Of a DNA stretch of 16,893 nt, positions 1 to 7,350 are shown one piece after another. How positions within the stretch are numbered: position 1 is the first letter of the stretch; the number at the start of each line of letters is the position of its first letter. The notes beneath the pieces are model-generated. The model saw only the letters and a program-made list of their open reading frames with translations, was not told where the DNA came from and made no database searches. A program made the translations under genes and the position numbers. Source of the stretch: Oscillospiraceae bacterium (GTDB taxonomy: Bacteria; Bacillota_A; Clostridia; Oscillospirales; CAG-272); NCBI GenBank assembly GCA_015064195.1, contig SVSO01000041.1, positions 1 to 16,893 on the forward strand, given 5' to 3'.

Positions 1-32
1 CAAAATCGCCGCGTAGGAACGCGGCGATTTTG
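1..32. terminator. Bidirectional intrinsic terminator, copy 1
   Basis: A perfect 13-bp inverted repeat (1-13 with 20-32) with loop TAGGAA is AT-rich at its base and GC-rich at its top, so it gives a T-run on either strand. It directly follows the AraC stop codon (33-35, minus strand). An identical copy lies at 2442-2473, where it separates two convergent genes. A convergent gene is therefore likely just left of the window. Confidence 0.85.
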
Positions 33-866
33 CTATTTCCCTTTCAGCTGACCCGGTGTCATGCCCCAATATTCGCGGAAGGCTTTGACAAAATGCGCTT
101 CGCTGTTGTACCCTGTATCCATTGCCGTTTTTTGAATGCTCTGCCCTTCAAGCAGCATTTCTTTGGCGCGGGTGAGCCGCAGGGTAACAAGATACTGGTG
201 ATACGGCACACCGGTAGCCGCTTTGAAATCCGTCTGAAACTTGCCGCGTTTGACATCGAATCGTTGCACAATATCATCAATCGTGCAGGATTCGGACAGA
301 TGATCGGCGATAAACGTCAGCACATTCTGGATATAGGAGGTTGCACAGCTGACAATCTCACCGCGTCCGGCGGCAGCGATCTGTATGATGCGGTGGATGA
401 TAAGGGAGATCAGCAGGGCCGCGCTGTTCTCATCCTCCTTTTTCAGACGGGCCAGATCCATGTAAGTAACCAGCTCCTCCCATTCGTCCGAATCCGGCAT
501 GGCATAGATTAGATTTGCACCGAGAAATGTTTCTTTATCCACAACGTCCAGCGTGAAGCGATTGACCACATCCCGCCTGATGTGCAACAAACGGCGGACA
601 TATTCCGTATCCGGCGAGGAATTCATATTATGGAGTGTGAACGGACGATGGAGAAAAACAGCCGGCTTCGAGGAACGGATCACTGCGCGGTTGTTGATAA
701 GCGTATAATTCCCCTTATATACCATCAGCAGTTCATAATGCCGATGCCAGTGGTAGTGGTTCATCGAAACGTTGCCGACTCCAATGCCAGTAGCATTCAT
801 CGGCTCCGGGAAGCTGGACTCCTCAAAGTCCCGCAAAAACAGGCTTGCTTCACTGTTATTTGACAT
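33..866 (-). CDS. AraC-family transcriptional regulator (duplicate 1)
   Basis: This 277-aa protein has the usual two-part AraC layout. The N-terminal cupin-like sensor contains a His-rich strand (HWHRHYE, about residues 39-45) followed by a beta-rich stretch. The C-terminal AraC double helix-turn-helix spans about residues 176-277 and ends in the typical YNSEAHFVKAFREYWGMTP block. The His-rich cupin strand is common in AraC regulators that bind sugars or metal-dependent ligands, but no ligand can be named. The start is ATG with GAGGAG about 12 nt upstream, a slightly long spacing. It is divergent from the lipoprotein gene at 982 and overlaps its promoter, so that gene is the likely target. 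The paralog at 2474-3307 has the same length and is roughly 80-85% identical in the DNA-binding part, with lower identity in the sensor, as expected if ligand specificity diverged. Confidence 0.93.
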   Translation of the reverse strand: MSNNSEASLFLRDFEESSFPEPMNATGIGVGNVSMNHYHWHRHYELLMVYKGNYTLINNRAVIRSSKPAVFLHRPFTLHNMNSSPDTEYVRRLLHIRRDVVNRFTLDVVDKETFLGANLIYAMPDSDEWEELVTYMDLARLKKEDENSAALLISLIIHRIIQIAAAGRGEIVSCATSYIQNVLTFIADHLSESCTIDDIVQRFDVKRGKFQTDFKAATGVPYHQYLVTLRLTRAKEMLLEGQSIQKTAMDTGYNSEAHFVKAFREYWGMTPGQLKGK

Positions 867-904
867 TTTTTATACGTACTCCTCGCATTTTTGAACGGAA
901 ATGA

Positions 905-933
905 TATACAATCGTCATTCTGTGTGTTATAAT
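905..933 (+). promoter_or_regulatory. Sigma-A promoter of lipoprotein gene 1
   Basis: The -35 TATACA (905-910), a 17-nt spacer and the -10 TATAAT (928-933) lie upstream of the start at 982. The same TATACA-N17-TAAAAT arrangement occurs exactly 2441 bp downstream in the duplicate. Confidence 0.7.
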
Positions 934-934
934 T

Positions 935-963
935 AGTATAGCACACATTCCGAGAAAAGTAAA
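935..963 (-). promoter_or_regulatory. Sigma-A promoter of AraC gene 1, overlapping the lipoprotein promoter
   Basis: On the minus strand there is TTTACT (963-958), a 17-nt spacer and TATACT (940-935), with a TG extended -10 just upstream. The -10 box is one base away from the plus-strand -10, so polymerase cannot occupy both promoters. The arrangement is preserved in the second unit with a better -10 (TATAAT). Confidence 0.65.
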
Positions 964-981
964 GTTATGGAGGATAAAAAT

Positions 982-2427
982 TTGAAAAAGAATATTCTTG
1001 CACTGCTTCTGCTCACGGCTATGCTGGCATCCGCAGCCTGCGGCGGTTCACCGTCAGACACCACCGATACCACCGACGGCGCATCGGACACCACTACCGC
1101 TGAAGAAACCGGCGTGACCGACGGTCTCGGCGAATGGGATTTCGGCGGCGATACCTTTGATATGCTGACGCGCGAATATCCGCTGATTCACTCGCACCTG
1201 AACAGCGCCGAATCGAACGGAGATGTGCTGAACGACACCATCTATGACCGCAACCGCCGGCTGGAAGACCGGTTTCATTTCACCTTCACAGAGGCCTACT
1301 ACAGCTCTGAAAACGGCACAAACGATTATCCGAGACAATTCCTGTTGGCAGGCGACACCACCTACGATCTCTATACCGGCCGTATGATCCAGTTTTTCAA
1401 CTACGCGGCAGAAGGCATGATCATCCCCGCCGCAGAAATTCCGCACATTAACCCTGATAAAGAGCACTGGAACACGCAGCTGTACAATGATCTGCAGGTC
1501 GCCGGGAAATACCGCTTCGTCGTCGGCGATTTCAATCTTTCCGCCGCCGATTTCACCCATGTGATGCTGTTCAACAAAACGATGGCAAAGAATTATCAGA
1601 TCGAAAATCTCTACGATACAGTCCGTTCCGGAAACTGGACGTTTGACAAATTCGCTGAGATCTCAAAATCCGCCATAAGCGATCTTGATGGCAATCAGTC
1701 AATGGACGAAAACGATCAATACGGCTATGTCATGCAGGCCAAGCACGTTCTGCCCAGCTTCTGGATCGCCGCCCGTGCCGATCTGATCACCAAGAATGAG
1801 GACGGAATGCTCTCCTACATCGCTCCCGAAAACGAAAAGGCACTGAACGTCCTGAACCGCGTTTATGAAATGACATGGGACGGTAATGTATGGCATCCCA
1901 ACACGGCAGATGCATCGGAGCTTGGCATTTTCAGAGACGAACGTGCCCTCTTTACCGGCGTATCCGGCTTCGAACTTACCACAGAACTGCGCGATTCGGA
2001 AGTGGAATTCGGCGTACTGCCTTATCCTAAGTGGGATACTGCCCAGAAGGAGTATTACTCCAGAATCGAGGGCTGTGAACTGTTCGGCATCAGCTACTCT
2101 AACGCGAAGCCCGAAATGGCCGGCGTGATCATGGAAGCGATGGCATACGATTCCTATATCCATCTGCGTCCGGCATACTACGACACGGCGCTCAAGATCA
2201 AAGGCACCCGCGACGAGGATTCCGTTGAAATGCTGGAGATCATCTTCAAGAACCGCGTATTCGACTATGCGGACACTATCCTTTGCAGTGAGATCCGCGA
2301 CGGTGTACTGCATAAAGCTTTCAAAGCAAACAACCGGGATTTGGTATCGGTGCTGACCGGTGTTGCCAAGAAAGCACAGGCGAAGCTGGACACCTACAAC
2401 AGCGGCTTCGCCGCAAACGACAAATAA
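982..2427 (+). CDS. Solute-binding-like extracellular lipoprotein (duplicate 1), TTG start
   Basis: With a TTG start at 982 this is a 481-aa protein. It opens with MKKN and a Leu/Ala-rich core and has a lipobox-like cysteine at residue 20 (ASAAC-GG), then a Thr/Asp/Ser-rich linker to about residue 45. The mature part looks like a cluster-B/family-1 type solute-binding protein, including an EF-hand-like loop at about 234-248 (DLDGNQSMDENDQYG) that is typical of these proteins. The in-frame ATG at 967 is rejected as start because its own bases form the AUGGAGG Shine-Dalgarno sequence eight nt before the TTG, and the paralog starts at the equivalent codon with ATG. No permease or ATPase gene is nearby, so it may serve a remote transporter or act as a surface-binding protein. 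Confidence 0.88.
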   Translation: MKKNILALLLLTAMLASAACGGSPSDTTDTTDGASDTTTAEETGVTDGLGEWDFGGDTFDMLTREYPLIHSHLNSAESNGDVLNDTIYDRNRRLEDRFHFTFTEAYYSSENGTNDYPRQFLLAGDTTYDLYTGRMIQFFNYAAEGMIIPAAEIPHINPDKEHWNTQLYNDLQVAGKYRFVVGDFNLSAADFTHVMLFNKTMAKNYQIENLYDTVRSGNWTFDKFAEISKSAISDLDGNQSMDENDQYGYVMQAKHVLPSFWIAARADLITKNEDGMLSYIAPENEKALNVLNRVYEMTWDGNVWHPNTADASELGIFRDERALFTGVSGFELTTELRDSEVEFGVLPYPKWDTAQKEYYSRIEGCELFGISYSNAKPEMAGVIMEAMAYDSYIHLRPAYYDTALKIKGTRDEDSVEMLEIIFKNRVFDYADTILCSEIRDGVLHKAFKANNRDLVSVLTGVAKKAQAKLDTYNSGFAANDK

Positions 2428-2441
2428 ACCGCGAATAACCG

Positions 2442-2473
2442 CAAAATCGCCGCGTAGGAACGCGGCGATTTTG
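2442..2473. terminator. Bidirectional intrinsic terminator, copy 2
   Basis: The same 13-bp stem and TAGGAA loop as at 1-32, placed between the stop of lipoprotein gene 1 (2427) and the convergent AraC stop (2474). It can end transcription from both sides. Confidence 0.9.
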
Positions 2474-3307
2474 CTATTTCCCTTTCAGCTGACCCGGTGT
2501 CATGCCCCAATATTCGCGGAAGGCTTTGACAAAATGCGCTTCGCTGGCATAGCCGGTGTCCATGGCGGTCTTCTGAATGCTCTCCCCGTCCAGCAGCATC
2601 TCTCTGGCATGGGACAGCCTCAGCGTGATCAGATACTGATGATACGGCACGCCGGTGACAGATTTGAAATCCGCCTGAAATTTCGACCGCTTCACGCCGA
2701 ATTTTGATGCAACCGTATCGATATTGCACGGCTCGGCGATGTTGTCAGCGATGTAGGTCAGCACATTCTGGATATAGGAAAACGCGCAGGAAACAATCTC
2801 TCCGTGCCCCGCCGCCGCGATCTGCATGGTGCGCCGGATGATCATGGATGCCAGCAGTGCGGCACTGACAGCATCCGACTCCAGCTGTCCCGCCATATCG
2901 AAAAAGGCATCGATCTCCCGAAGTTCTTCCTCATCGGGCATGGCGTAGATGAGATTCGCACCGTAGAACAGCTCGGAATCCACCGCCTGCGGAGTAAAGC
3001 GGTTGACCACATCCCGGCGGATATTGAGAAAGCGGCGTACATAGGGCTTTGCCGGATCGGAATTGAGATTGTGGAGGGTGAACGGGCGGTAAATGAAGAT
3101 TCCCGGCTTATCGGAACGGATGATGGTACGGTTGCAGACGATGGTATAGCTTCCCTCATAGATGCGCATGATCTCGTAATGCCGATGCCAGTGGTAATAA
3201 TTCATGGACCATTTGCCGGTGACGCGCTCGTTGACCAGCATCGGCTCGGTGAACGAGTCTTCCCTGTAATCGCGCAATGTGAAGTCATGAACGATGTTTA
3301 TGGACAA
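2474..3307 (-). CDS. AraC-family transcriptional regulator (duplicate 2), TTG start
   Basis: This 277-aa paralog of the regulator at 33-866 has an N-terminal cupin-like sensor with the YHWHRHYE strand and a C-terminal AraC double helix-turn-helix ending GYASEAHFVKAFREYWGMTP. The start is TTG, preceded by a strong GGAGGTG nine to ten nt upstream, at the codon equivalent to the ATG of the first copy. The sensor half differs more than the DNA-binding half. It is divergent from the lipoprotein at 3423, with which it shares overlapping promoters, and convergent with lipoprotein 1 across the terminator at 2442-2473. The near-conserved DNA-binding helices and similar promoter regions leave open cross-regulation between the two units. 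Confidence 0.93.
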   Translation of the reverse strand: MSINIVHDFTLRDYREDSFTEPMLVNERVTGKWSMNYYHWHRHYEIMRIYEGSYTIVCNRTIIRSDKPGIFIYRPFTLHNLNSDPAKPYVRRFLNIRRDVVNRFTPQAVDSELFYGANLIYAMPDEEELREIDAFFDMAGQLESDAVSAALLASMIIRRTMQIAAAGHGEIVSCAFSYIQNVLTYIADNIAEPCNIDTVASKFGVKRSKFQADFKSVTGVPYHQYLITLRLSHAREMLLDGESIQKTAMDTGYASEAHFVKAFREYWGMTPGQLKGK

Positions 3308-3346
3308 TTTTTATATTCACCTCCGAAATTCTGCAAACGATTGTTA

Positions 3347-3375
3347 TATACAAACGCTGTCTTTTCTGATAAAAT
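3347..3375 (+). promoter_or_regulatory. Sigma-A promoter of lipoprotein gene 2
   Basis: The -35 TATACA (3347-3352), a 17-nt spacer and the -10 TAAAAT (3370-3375) lie upstream of the ATG at 3423, in register with the promoter at 905-933. Confidence 0.65.
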
Positions 3376-3376
3376 T

Positions 3377-3405
3377 ATTATAGCACATCCCCATAAAAAA
3401 GTAAA
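3377..3405 (-). promoter_or_regulatory. Sigma-A promoter of AraC gene 2, overlapping the lipoprotein promoter
   Basis: The minus strand carries TTTACT (3405-3400), a 17-nt spacer and TATAAT (3382-3377), with an extended -10 TGC. It is one base from the plus-strand -10, as in unit 1. The predicted AraC leader is roughly 60 nt. Confidence 0.7.
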
Positions 3406-3422
3406 GATGGAGGACAAAAATA

Positions 3423-4877
3423 ATGAAAAAGAATATTCTTGCACTGCTTCTGCTCTCTGCTATGCTGGCATCTTCGGCCTGCGGTGGTTCATCGACCGAC
3501 ACCACCGATACCACCGGCGGCGCATCGGACACCACTGCCGCTGAAGAAACCGGCGTAACCGACGGTCTCGGCGAATGGGATTTCGGCGGCGATACCTTTG
3601 ATATGCTGACGCGCCTTTATTCCATGGTTCATGCCAATCTGAATACCGATGAAACCACCGGTGATCTCTTAAACGATGAAATATATAACCGCAACCGCCG
3701 TGTAGAAGACCGCTTTAACTTTAAATTCACCGAAACATATTACAGTTATGACGACGGCGGCAACGACTATCCGCGGCAATTCCTGCTGGCAGGCGATGAA
3801 ACTTATGACCTCTACTCCGGCCGACTCAACAATATGTTCACATTCGCGGCTGAAGGTCTGATCATCCCCGCAGGTGAAATTCCCCATATTGATCACACCA
3901 AGCCCTACTGGAACGATCAGCTGCATGAGATCCTCAAGGTAGCTGGAAAGTATCGTTTTGTTGTGGGCGACTACAGCCTTGCTGCTGCAGACTTCGCAAG
4001 CTTCATGATCTACAACAAAACAATGGCAGATGAATTCAGCATCAGCGGTCTTTATGATCTTGTCCGTGAGGGTAAGTGGACGCTGGATAAATTTGCGGAA
4101 TATGCCAAGCTGGCTGTTTCCGACCTTGACGGCAATCAGAAAATGGATGCAAGCGACCGCTACGGTTATGTTTCCGTTGCCTACGATGTGCCGATCGACC
4201 TTGCACTCGGTGCAGGTGTAAGACTGTTCTCCAAAGATGAAAATGATCTGATCACCTATGTGGCACCGACAGATGAAAAGGTTATTGATGTATTCAATCG
4301 CATTTGGGAAATCATGTGGGATGACGGTGTATGGCACGTCAACACAGCGAATGATGACAGACTGGAACAGCTGAAGCTCTTCACCGACAATCAGTCCCTG
4401 TTCGCTTATGCAACTCCCTTCATTCTTACCACCACGCTCCGTGAAACAACGGTTGATTTCGGCGTACTTCCGTTCCCGAAGTGGGATGAAAAGCAGGAAA
4501 ATTACTACACCCGCACAGGCGGTATTGAACTGTTCGGCATCAGCTACTCCAACAAGAAGCCCGAGATGGCAGGCGTTATTATGGAAGCGATGGCCTGCGA
4601 TTCCTACAACAATCTTACTCCTGCTTATTATGACGCCACACTCAATGTCAAGGGTACGCGCGATGAGGATTCTGTGGAAATGCTGCAGATCATACTGGAC
4701 AGCCGAATCCACGACTATGGCGATACACTGCTGTTCGGCGAGCTGAACAGCCCCATCATCAAGTTCATGATGCGCCAGAACGACCGCAATTTCGTCTCCA
4801 AGTTCACCGGTGCAGAAGCAAAGATTCAGGGTGTCCTCGACACCTTCCACCAAGGCTTCGCCGATAACGACAAATAA
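3423..4877 (+). CDS. Solute-binding-like extracellular lipoprotein (duplicate 2)
   Basis: This 484-aa paralog of the protein at 982-2427 has a signal peptide opening MKKNILALLLL, a lipobox-like cysteine at residue 20 (ASSAC-GG), a Thr/Asp-rich linker, and then the shared block GLGEWDFGGDTFDMLTR. An EF-hand-like loop (DLDGNQKMDASDRYG) marks a solute-binding protein fold. The ATG follows AUGGAGG by about eight nt. The N-terminal 60 or so residues match the paralog almost perfectly, while the ligand-binding body differs substantially, as expected if the two bind different ligands. It is divergent from the AraC gene at 2474-3307 and is followed by a strong terminator. There is no adjacent permease. 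Assignment to solute-binding proteins is by motif and overall character, not by alignment. Confidence 0.88.
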   Translation: MKKNILALLLLSAMLASSACGGSSTDTTDTTGGASDTTAAEETGVTDGLGEWDFGGDTFDMLTRLYSMVHANLNTDETTGDLLNDEIYNRNRRVEDRFNFKFTETYYSYDDGGNDYPRQFLLAGDETYDLYSGRLNNMFTFAAEGLIIPAGEIPHIDHTKPYWNDQLHEILKVAGKYRFVVGDYSLAAADFASFMIYNKTMADEFSISGLYDLVREGKWTLDKFAEYAKLAVSDLDGNQKMDASDRYGYVSVAYDVPIDLALGAGVRLFSKDENDLITYVAPTDEKVIDVFNRIWEIMWDDGVWHVNTANDDRLEQLKLFTDNQSLFAYATPFILTTTLRETTVDFGVLPFPKWDEKQENYYTRTGGIELFGISYSNKKPEMAGVIMEAMACDSYNNLTPAYYDATLNVKGTRDEDSVEMLQIILDSRIHDYGDTLLFGELNSPIIKFMMRQNDRNFVSKFTGAEAKIQGVLDTFHQGFADNDK

Positions 4878-4884
4878 TCCCTTT

Positions 4885-4915
4885 CCATCCCGACATCCGT
4901 CGGGATGGATTTTTT
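4885..4915 (+). terminator. Intrinsic terminator after lipoprotein gene 2
   Basis: A perfect 10-bp GC-rich stem (4885-4894 with 4899-4908), loop ATCC, followed by A and six T. It lies eight bases after the stop codon. Confidence 0.92.
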
Positions 4916-4917
4916 GT

Positions 4918-4945
4918 GTCAATTCCTCCGCCCGCCGCATATTCT
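4918..4945 (+). promoter_or_regulatory. Possible sporulation sigma (E/K-type) promoter
   Basis: GTCAATT (4918-4924), a 13-nt spacer and CATATTCT (4938-4945) resemble mother-cell sigma-E/sigma-K elements (TCATATT-type -35, CATA-type -10). No sigma-A-like pair is visible in the 57 bases between the preceding terminator and the gene. The SpoIID-like product downstream fits, but the match is partial. Confidence 0.35.
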
Positions 4946-4972
4946 GCTACTACCAGCAAAGGAGGAATCAGC

Positions 4973-5380
4973 ATGGAACAAAAGCAATCGACAGGCTTTC
5001 TCATCGTCAACGTATCCACCGCCCGTGGTGCGATCCCGCTCCCCGGCGCATCGGTGACGGTCATGTTCGATGAGCCGGAGAACAACTCCGTTTTCACCGT
5101 CGTCACCACCGATACCGCAGGCAAGACCGACCGCATTGAACTACCCGCACCGGAACGCGCCCTGTCCGAATCCCCCGGAAACAGCAAGCCTTATGCCACC
5201 TACACGCTTCAGATCGACAAGGCGGGCTATTACACCGTCACCGCCGCCGGTGTGCCGGTTTTCGCCGGTGTCACCTCCATCCAGCCCGTGGAAATGCTCC
5301 CTCTCGCCGAATACAACGCCGATCGGGTCTATCCCCGCACCGGCCTCGATTTCGCCGAGGGCACCAATCCCAACCTGTGA
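4973..5380 (+). CDS. Small beta-sandwich (carboxypeptidase regulatory-like) protein of a spore-wall operon
   Basis: This 135-aa protein has no signal peptide. Residues of about 8-50 read as strands of a transthyretin/carboxypeptidase-regulatory-like fold: TGFLIVNVSTARGAIPLPGA, then a variable charged stretch, then a YTLQIDKAGYYTV strand and a conserved-looking end (GLDFAEGTNPNL). Such proteins often provide binding or adhesion surfaces and have no enzymatic activity. The ATG at 4973 is chosen because AAAGGAGG sits six to seven nt upstream. An in-frame GTG at 4916 lies inside the preceding terminator T-run and has no ribosome site. The gene is first of three; the next gene starts eight nt after its stop. 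It is likely expressed with the SpoIID-like protein, perhaps in the mother cell. The exact role is unknown. Confidence 0.8.
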   Translation: MEQKQSTGFLIVNVSTARGAIPLPGASVTVMFDEPENNSVFTVVTTDTAGKTDRIELPAPERALSESPGNSKPYATYTLQIDKAGYYTVTAAGVPVFAGVTSIQPVEMLPLAEYNADRVYPRTGLDFAEGTNPNL

Positions 5381-5388
5381 GGTGAACC

Positions 5389-6783
5389 ATGCCGCTGCCA
5401 TACATCCCCGAAACCATCACGGTTCATCTCGGCGCACCCGATGCCCCCGCGCAAAATGTGACCGTTTCCTTCCCGGACTACATAAAAAATGTGGCATCCA
5501 GTGAGATCTATCCCACATGGCCGGAAAATGCCATCCGCGCCAACATTTATGCGCAGGTATCCTACGCCCTCAACCGCATCTACACCGAATATTACCGCAG
5601 CCGCGGCTACGATTTCGATATCACCAACTCCACCGCCATTGACCAGTCCTACGTGCAGGGGCGGGATATTTTTGAAAATATCTCGGAGATCGTCGATGAG
5701 CTGTTCAACGATTATCTCACCCGGCCGGGCAGTGTTGAGCCTCTGTTTGCCGCTTACTGCGACGGTGTGCGGGTGCAGTGTGACGGGCTGTCCCAGTGGG
5801 GCACGGTGGAGCTTGCGGAAGCCGGCCGCACGCCTTACGAAATCCTCACCAATTATTACGGCGACAATCTGAACATCAACACCGACACGCCCATCCTGCC
5901 CTTCACCGGCTCACTGCCGTACCGCGCCCTCCGCCTTGGCAATTTCGGTGACGACGTGCGCGCAGTACAGATCCGCCTGAACCGCATCTCCGCAAACTAT
6001 CCGTCCATCCCGAAGATCCTGCCGGTGGACGGCGTATTCGGCCTTTCCACGGAAAATGCAGTGCGGGAATTCCAGCGCATCTTCGATCTCACGCAGGATG
6101 GCATCGTAGGGCCGGCCACATGGTACAAGATCCTGCGCATCTACAACGGTGTCAAACGGCTGTCGGAGCTGTCCAGCGAAGGGCTTGCACTCTCCGAGGT
6201 GTCCGCCCAGTTCCCCACAGAGCTGTCACGCGGCGATTCCGGCATTTTCGTCCGGGAATTCCAGTATTTCCTCAGCGTACTGGGTGAAAATCTCGCCGCC
6301 ATTCCGGAGATTGCCATCGACGGTGATTTCGGTGCGGCCACCGAGCGTGCCGTCCGCGCATTCCAGCAGGCTTACGGACTGCCCGTCACCGGTATTGTGG
6401 ATGAGGAAACATGGGCGGAGCTGTACAATGTCTACCGCGGCATCGTGCTGTCAACGCCCGATTATTACACCGGCGTTCCGACTGCGCCGTTCCCCGGATT
6501 TCTGCTGCTCATCGGCACGCAGGGCAACGAGGTGCGGCTTCTGCAGGAGTATCTGAACGCGCTGTCGGAGGTCTACGGTGAACTGCCGCCGGTGACTGCG
6601 GACGGCGTGTTCGGCATGGCAACCCGGAATGCGGTTTTGACCTTTCAGCGGCTGGCGGGGCTGAATCCCTCCGGCATCGTGGACGCGCTGACGTGGGATG
6701 CCATCGCCGATGCCTACAGCGACATCCGCTACGGCCTGTACACATCGGAGGGGCAATTCGGCGGCACAACGCTGGGGCAGTAG
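5389..6783 (+). CDS. SpoIID-like peptidoglycan hydrolase domain with three peptidoglycan-binding repeats
   Basis: This 464-aa protein has two parts. Residues of about 28-165 resemble SpoIID/LytB lytic transglycosylases. SSEIYPTWPENAIRANIYAQ matches the 'EMP..WP.EALKAQAVAA' signature, with Glu39 at the presumed catalytic position. CDGLSQWGTVELAEAG with TPYEILTNYYG matches the family's C-terminal 'GMSQYGA..mA..G..y.eIL.yYY' motif. Cys124 and Cys131 lie near the place where some SpoIID proteins bind zinc. Three PG_binding_1 repeats follow (about 180-260, 275-350 and 365-445), each with a DGxFGxxTxxAVxxFQ core and a GIVxxxTW turn. There is no signal peptide, unlike classical SpoIID, which is membrane-anchored, so it may act in the spore coat/cortex from the mother-cell side. 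GAGGTGA precedes the ATG. It is the middle gene of a three-gene operon. Confidence 0.85.
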   Translation: MPLPYIPETITVHLGAPDAPAQNVTVSFPDYIKNVASSEIYPTWPENAIRANIYAQVSYALNRIYTEYYRSRGYDFDITNSTAIDQSYVQGRDIFENISEIVDELFNDYLTRPGSVEPLFAAYCDGVRVQCDGLSQWGTVELAEAGRTPYEILTNYYGDNLNINTDTPILPFTGSLPYRALRLGNFGDDVRAVQIRLNRISANYPSIPKILPVDGVFGLSTENAVREFQRIFDLTQDGIVGPATWYKILRIYNGVKRLSELSSEGLALSEVSAQFPTELSRGDSGIFVREFQYFLSVLGENLAAIPEIAIDGDFGAATERAVRAFQQAYGLPVTGIVDEETWAELYNVYRGIVLSTPDYYTGVPTAPFPGFLLLIGTQGNEVRLLQEYLNALSEVYGELPPVTADGVFGMATRNAVLTFQRLAGLNPSGIVDALTWDAIADAYSDIRYGLYTSEGQFGGTTLGQ

Positions 6784-6792
6784 GAGGACGAT

Positions 6793-7323
6793 ATGCGAAA
6801 CGTGATGAATGAAAGCGAAAATATCAGAGAGCTTCAGCGATATCTGCGCGAGCTGCATCATGCCGATCCGCGCATTCCGCTGGTCAATCCCGACGGCATC
6901 TACGGCCCGGAAACAACTGCCGCCGTGGAGGAATTCCAGCGGCTGTTCGGACTCCCCGTCACCGGCCGCACGGATTTTGCCACATGGCAGGCCATCTACG
7001 CCGCCTATCTTGCCGCGCTGGAGAACAATGCACCGCCCCGCCCTCTTGCACCATTCCCGGAGGATGGCGAATATATCCTGCGTGCCGGGGAATATTCGGA
7101 CATCGTGGCACTGGTGCAGTTCATTCTGCGGGCACTGGCGGACAGCTTTGACGATATCGACGGCGGCGAACCGGACGGTGTACTGAATGATGACACCATG
7201 GCTGACATCCGCCGTTTTCAGGCGCGGCACGGACTTCCCGCCACCGGCGAGGTGGATAAAGCCACGTGGAATGCCCTCGCCGATGCTTACAACCGGCAGG
7301 CGCGCTCTCTCGATTCACAATAA
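6793..7323 (+). CDS. Protein of two peptidoglycan-binding (PG_binding_1) domains
   Basis: This 176-aa protein consists almost entirely of two PG_binding_1 repeats at about residues 8-78 and 90-170. The signatures are DGIYGPETTAAVEEFQRLFG and GVLNDDTMADIRRFQARHG, each followed by a (V)TG/ATG-x-(V/T)D-xATW turn. There is no catalytic domain, signal peptide or membrane segment. The stop of the upstream gene is part of the ribosome site (TAGGAGG, 6781-6787), so translation of the two is probably coupled. Sequence and context suggest it binds cortex or cell-wall peptidoglycan alongside the SpoIID-like protein. It may have arisen by duplication of the repeats in the upstream gene. No clear terminator follows. 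Confidence 0.85.
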   Translation: MRNVMNESENIRELQRYLRELHHADPRIPLVNPDGIYGPETTAAVEEFQRLFGLPVTGRTDFATWQAIYAAYLAALENNAPPRPLAPFPEDGEYILRAGEYSDIVALVQFILRALADSFDDIDGGEPDGVLNDDTMADIRRFQARHGLPATGEVDKATWNALADAYNRQARSLDSQ

Positions 7324-7350
7324 GTTTACAATTTAATCTTGCCCAAAAAG

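Larger units (their letters stand above)
1..4877. repeat. Tandem duplication, period 2441 bp (AraC gene + lipoprotein gene)
   Basis: Unit 1 (1-2441) and unit 2 (2442 to about 4877) carry the same two genes in the same order. Terminator, AraC stop, AraC start, overlapping promoters and lipoprotein start all fall exactly 2441 bp apart, so no net indel accumulated over about the first 1170 bp. Identity is uneven. Positions 1-105 and 2442-2546 are identical (terminator plus the last AraC codons). The first 190 or so bases of the lipoprotein genes are nearly identical. The central parts of both genes have diverged clearly. Conserved ends with diverged middles suggest an old duplication with local gene conversion, or different selection on the parts. 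The second lipoprotein is three codons longer than the first. Confidence 0.9.

Noticed and set aside
33..4877. Complete ABC sugar importer operon
   Set aside because: Only solute-binding-like lipoproteins and regulators are present. No permease or ATPase gene occurs anywhere in the window.
3669..4940. 423-aa minus-strand frame opposite lipoprotein gene 2
   Set aside because: It is an antisense shadow with no domain. The plus strand carries a signal peptide, lipobox and solute-binding motifs and aligns with its paralog.
4916..4972. Upstream GTG start for the first sporulation-operon gene
   Set aside because: It lies at the terminator T-run and has no ribosome site, while the ATG at 4973 follows AAAGGAGG at good spacing.
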